From positions 1-64,000 of the forward strand of contig MEQL01000025.1 of NCBI GenBank assembly GCA_001770205.1: a stretch of 64,000 bases of DNA, in the 5' to 3' direction. Positions 62,537 through 64,000 of this stretch are shown here, piece after piece. This DNA is from Bdellovibrionales bacterium RIFOXYD12_FULL_39_22 (GTDB taxonomy: Bacteria; Bdellovibrionota; Bacteriovoracia; Bacteriovoracales; Bacteriovoracaceae). A program made the translations under genes and the position numbers. Position 1 is the stretch's first letter. Every line of letters begins with the position of its first letter. Below the pieces are notes generated by a model, which was not told the origin of the DNA, searched no databases, and saw only the letters and a program-made list of their open reading frames with translations.

Positions 62537-64000
62537 TTATTGCTTTATCATACTCAACGCATCACATGAGCTTGCAGAGAACGATTTGTTGAGCTGAGTT
62601 CCTATTATTGCTCCGCTTGCAAAAACTTTAATATGTGATATTTCTTCCGCAACTTCCGGAAAAATTTTATCCACTAACTCCACATACTTTGAACGGGCAG
62701 CTAACGTTATGAATCTATCTATTAGTCGCTCCCCATTCTGATCATAGGCGTTCAATTCAATCTCCACGCTAGTATCTTCGATATTGGTAAGCGCTAATGT
62801 TACACTATCTTCTCTGGATAAATTGGTAAAAACGCCAGCATATATCCCCTCGCTAGCTGCCTCAACGCCGGCCGCACATCGTCCATCTGTTCGCCCATAG
62901 ACGACAATACCACTAATCGGAGTGGATGATATTATTTCTTGCCAATCACCATTGACGGCCTTGGAAAACTTTTTACGCTCCCCCAATGTAAGCTCCTGTT
63001 GTTGGATAATCTCCCCAGCTTTTGAAACCGATTTAATTGCTATTTTGCTGTTAACTGCTTCAAAATTAGTTAGTACTAATCCACTCCAAATTTCATTATC
63101 AGTTCGTGTTTCTGCAACATAAATTTTTCTTGCAATCTCATCTCCCAGTTGTGATCCTGAAAGATACCTGTTTTTTGACTCAGGCCTTGTTCCATTTAAG
63201 TTTAAGGCCACCACCCCTTCACTCCCACGAATAATAGCAGAAGATAGTGCGGGAACAACTTCTCCTTGAAACAGAGTATCCATAGTGAAAGCACGATGCT
63301 CCCCGGCCGCCAACGTGATATCTTTGTATATTTCACTGCCAAACGATAATTTTAAATTTTTAATTTGCGAAGTCGTATTTAAAAGCGCGAGTCCAGTCCA
63401 CCAAGTTTTATCAGACGCGATATGTGGCATATATATAGTTCCATTTGAAGGAATGGTAATAGCGCTGGCCACCACCGAATCTCCATCTTTTTGAGAAAAC
63501 TTTAAATGCCCACGAACGTTGGCCCCTCGATCTTTAACATAAATCATACTTTTAATTTTGGCCGGATCACTAAAAACTTCCTCTACCTGAACTGTAATCT
63601 TGCGGTTAGGGGCCAGCAAAATATTTTTCTGTTCTATAACATTCCCTGCCTCATCAAAAGCGTAAAGCCACCCATTAACTTCCTTCATGTCATTAATATT
63701 TACCAAAACGACTTCACTATCCCAACCGCTGTTTGCGGCAATATGAGGGAAGTATAGTCTGTCATCAAAATATGCCCAGTTAATTATTGCTCCAAGATCT
63801 GCATGAAAATGACTATGATGATTGTAGGCCACCACTTCGTCTCCACCAATGAATTTATTAAATAACGCGTCTACCACTTCTTTCCCGTAACGCGCACTGG
63901 CCTTTTCTTTCGTATAAATCACCAATTTCTCATTTGCCGAAATCCTTACTTCCGGAAAGGCCTGTGATAGCATCTTCCATATTTTATAAGTGCGATCCCA
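62537..64000 (-). CDS. C-terminal part of a large repeat-domain surface protein (cut by window edge)
   Basis: The open frame continues past the ATG at 63973 to the window edge, so the protein is partial. At least four tandem domains of about 100-120 residues share the opening Y(F/M)PHIA...W.(S/T)...L.N or (GVFTN/VAETRT) versions. They also share the L.LA..(R/E)......D.(L/I)F(P/G) end. These fit a beta-sandwich repeat found in bacterial secreted proteins. The last repeat ends just before a Ser/Cys-rich C-terminus. Its N-terminus, anchor and full repeat number lie outside the window. Confidence 0.6.
   Translation of the reverse strand, partial: WDRTYKIWKMLSQAFPEVRISANEKLVIYTKEKASARYGKEVVDALFNKFIGGDEVVAYNHHSHFHADLGAIINWAYFDDRLYFPHIAANSGWDSEVVLVNINDMKEVNGWLYAFDEAGNVIEQKNILLAPNRKITVQVEEVFSDPAKIKSMIYVKDRGANVRGHLKFSQKDGDSVVASAITIPSNGTIYMPHIASDKTWWTGLALLNTTSQIKNLKLSFGSEIYKDITLAAGEHRAFTMDTLFQGEVVPALSSAIIRGSEGVVALNLNGTRPESKNRYLSGSQLGDEIARKIYVAETRTDNEIWSGLVLTNFEAVNSKIAIKSVSKAGEIIQQQELTLGERKKFSKAVNGDWQEIISSTPISGIVVYGRTDGRCAAGVEAASEGIYAGVFTNLSREDSVTLALTNIEDTSVEIELNAYDQNGERLIDRFITLAARSKYVELVDKIFPEVAEEISHIKVFASGAIIGTQLNKSFSASSCDALSMIKQ

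Noticed and set aside
1-64000. tRNA, rRNA or CRISPR arrays
   Set aside because: No cloverleaf-like, rRNA-like or regularly spaced repeat segments were seen by reading the gaps.

Overview
The window is AT-rich DNA (roughly 40% GC by eye) from a Gram-negative bacterium. Evidence for an outer membrane includes lipoproteins with Sec/lipobox signals and outer-membrane beta-barrels ending in aromatic residues. It also carries multihaem cytochromes c, a menaquinone gene cluster (menF-menD-menB) and many two-component, chemotaxis and c-di-GMP-type proteins. The TIGR02147-type regulator, many secreted proteins of unknown function, and a corrinoid/ferredoxin/2-oxoacid oxidoreductase operon suggest a Bdellovibrionota-like or other former deltaproteobacterial lineage able to live without oxygen. 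That placement is inference; no rRNA, tRNA or CRISPR array was seen.

Layout. 1-1690: the remains of two unrelated genes joined at about position 605 (a truncated histidine kinase on minus, a truncated beta-helix protein on plus). 1716-5955: secreted or lipoprotein genes, a TIGR02147-type regulator, and a long near-perfect inverted repeat. 6004-13389: the most interesting block. A minus-strand operon encodes a radical SAM MTTase-like enzyme, a SAM methyltransferase, an HgcA-HgcB-like corrinoid/ferredoxin fusion, IorA and IorB. It diverges from a plus-strand pair encoding a second methyltransferase and a second MTTase-like enzyme. 13492-17242: a large secreted protein and an MMPL/RND exporter. 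17264-18646: an AmrS-type radical SAM enzyme and a small partner. 18825-26036: an amidoligase-like lipoprotein, a chemoreceptor, a pseudoreceiver kinase with a cysteine-rich partner, and a PAS kinase. 26258-36756: cytochrome genes mixed with secreted proteases, an acyltransferase, a DAHP synthase/chorismate mutase fusion and a B12-type radical SAM protein. 36757-50260: regulators, guaA, a trypsin-like lipoprotein, a family of outer-membrane proteins, trxB, a YciB-like protein and three HD-GYP-type paralogues. 50246-54224: menaquinone genes. 54240-64000: tex, another member of the outer-membrane family, CheY-like and Ser/Thr kinase signalling, an acyl-CoA synthetase, a PilZ protein and the C-terminal part of a large repeat protein.

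Working together: the DAHP synthase/chorismate mutase makes chorismate precursors and MenF/MenD/MenB carry chorismate towards menaquinone. The pentahaem-cytochrome b fusion and the other multihaem proteins could pass quinol electrons to periplasmic acceptors. IorAB could supply low-potential electrons to the ferredoxin domain of the HgcAB-like protein and so keep its corrinoid reduced.

A striking property of the whole window is a large excess of the tetramer GGCC, produced in genes by codon-pair choice. The excess fades in the 1-1700 and 3446-5350 blocks, which may be of different origin.
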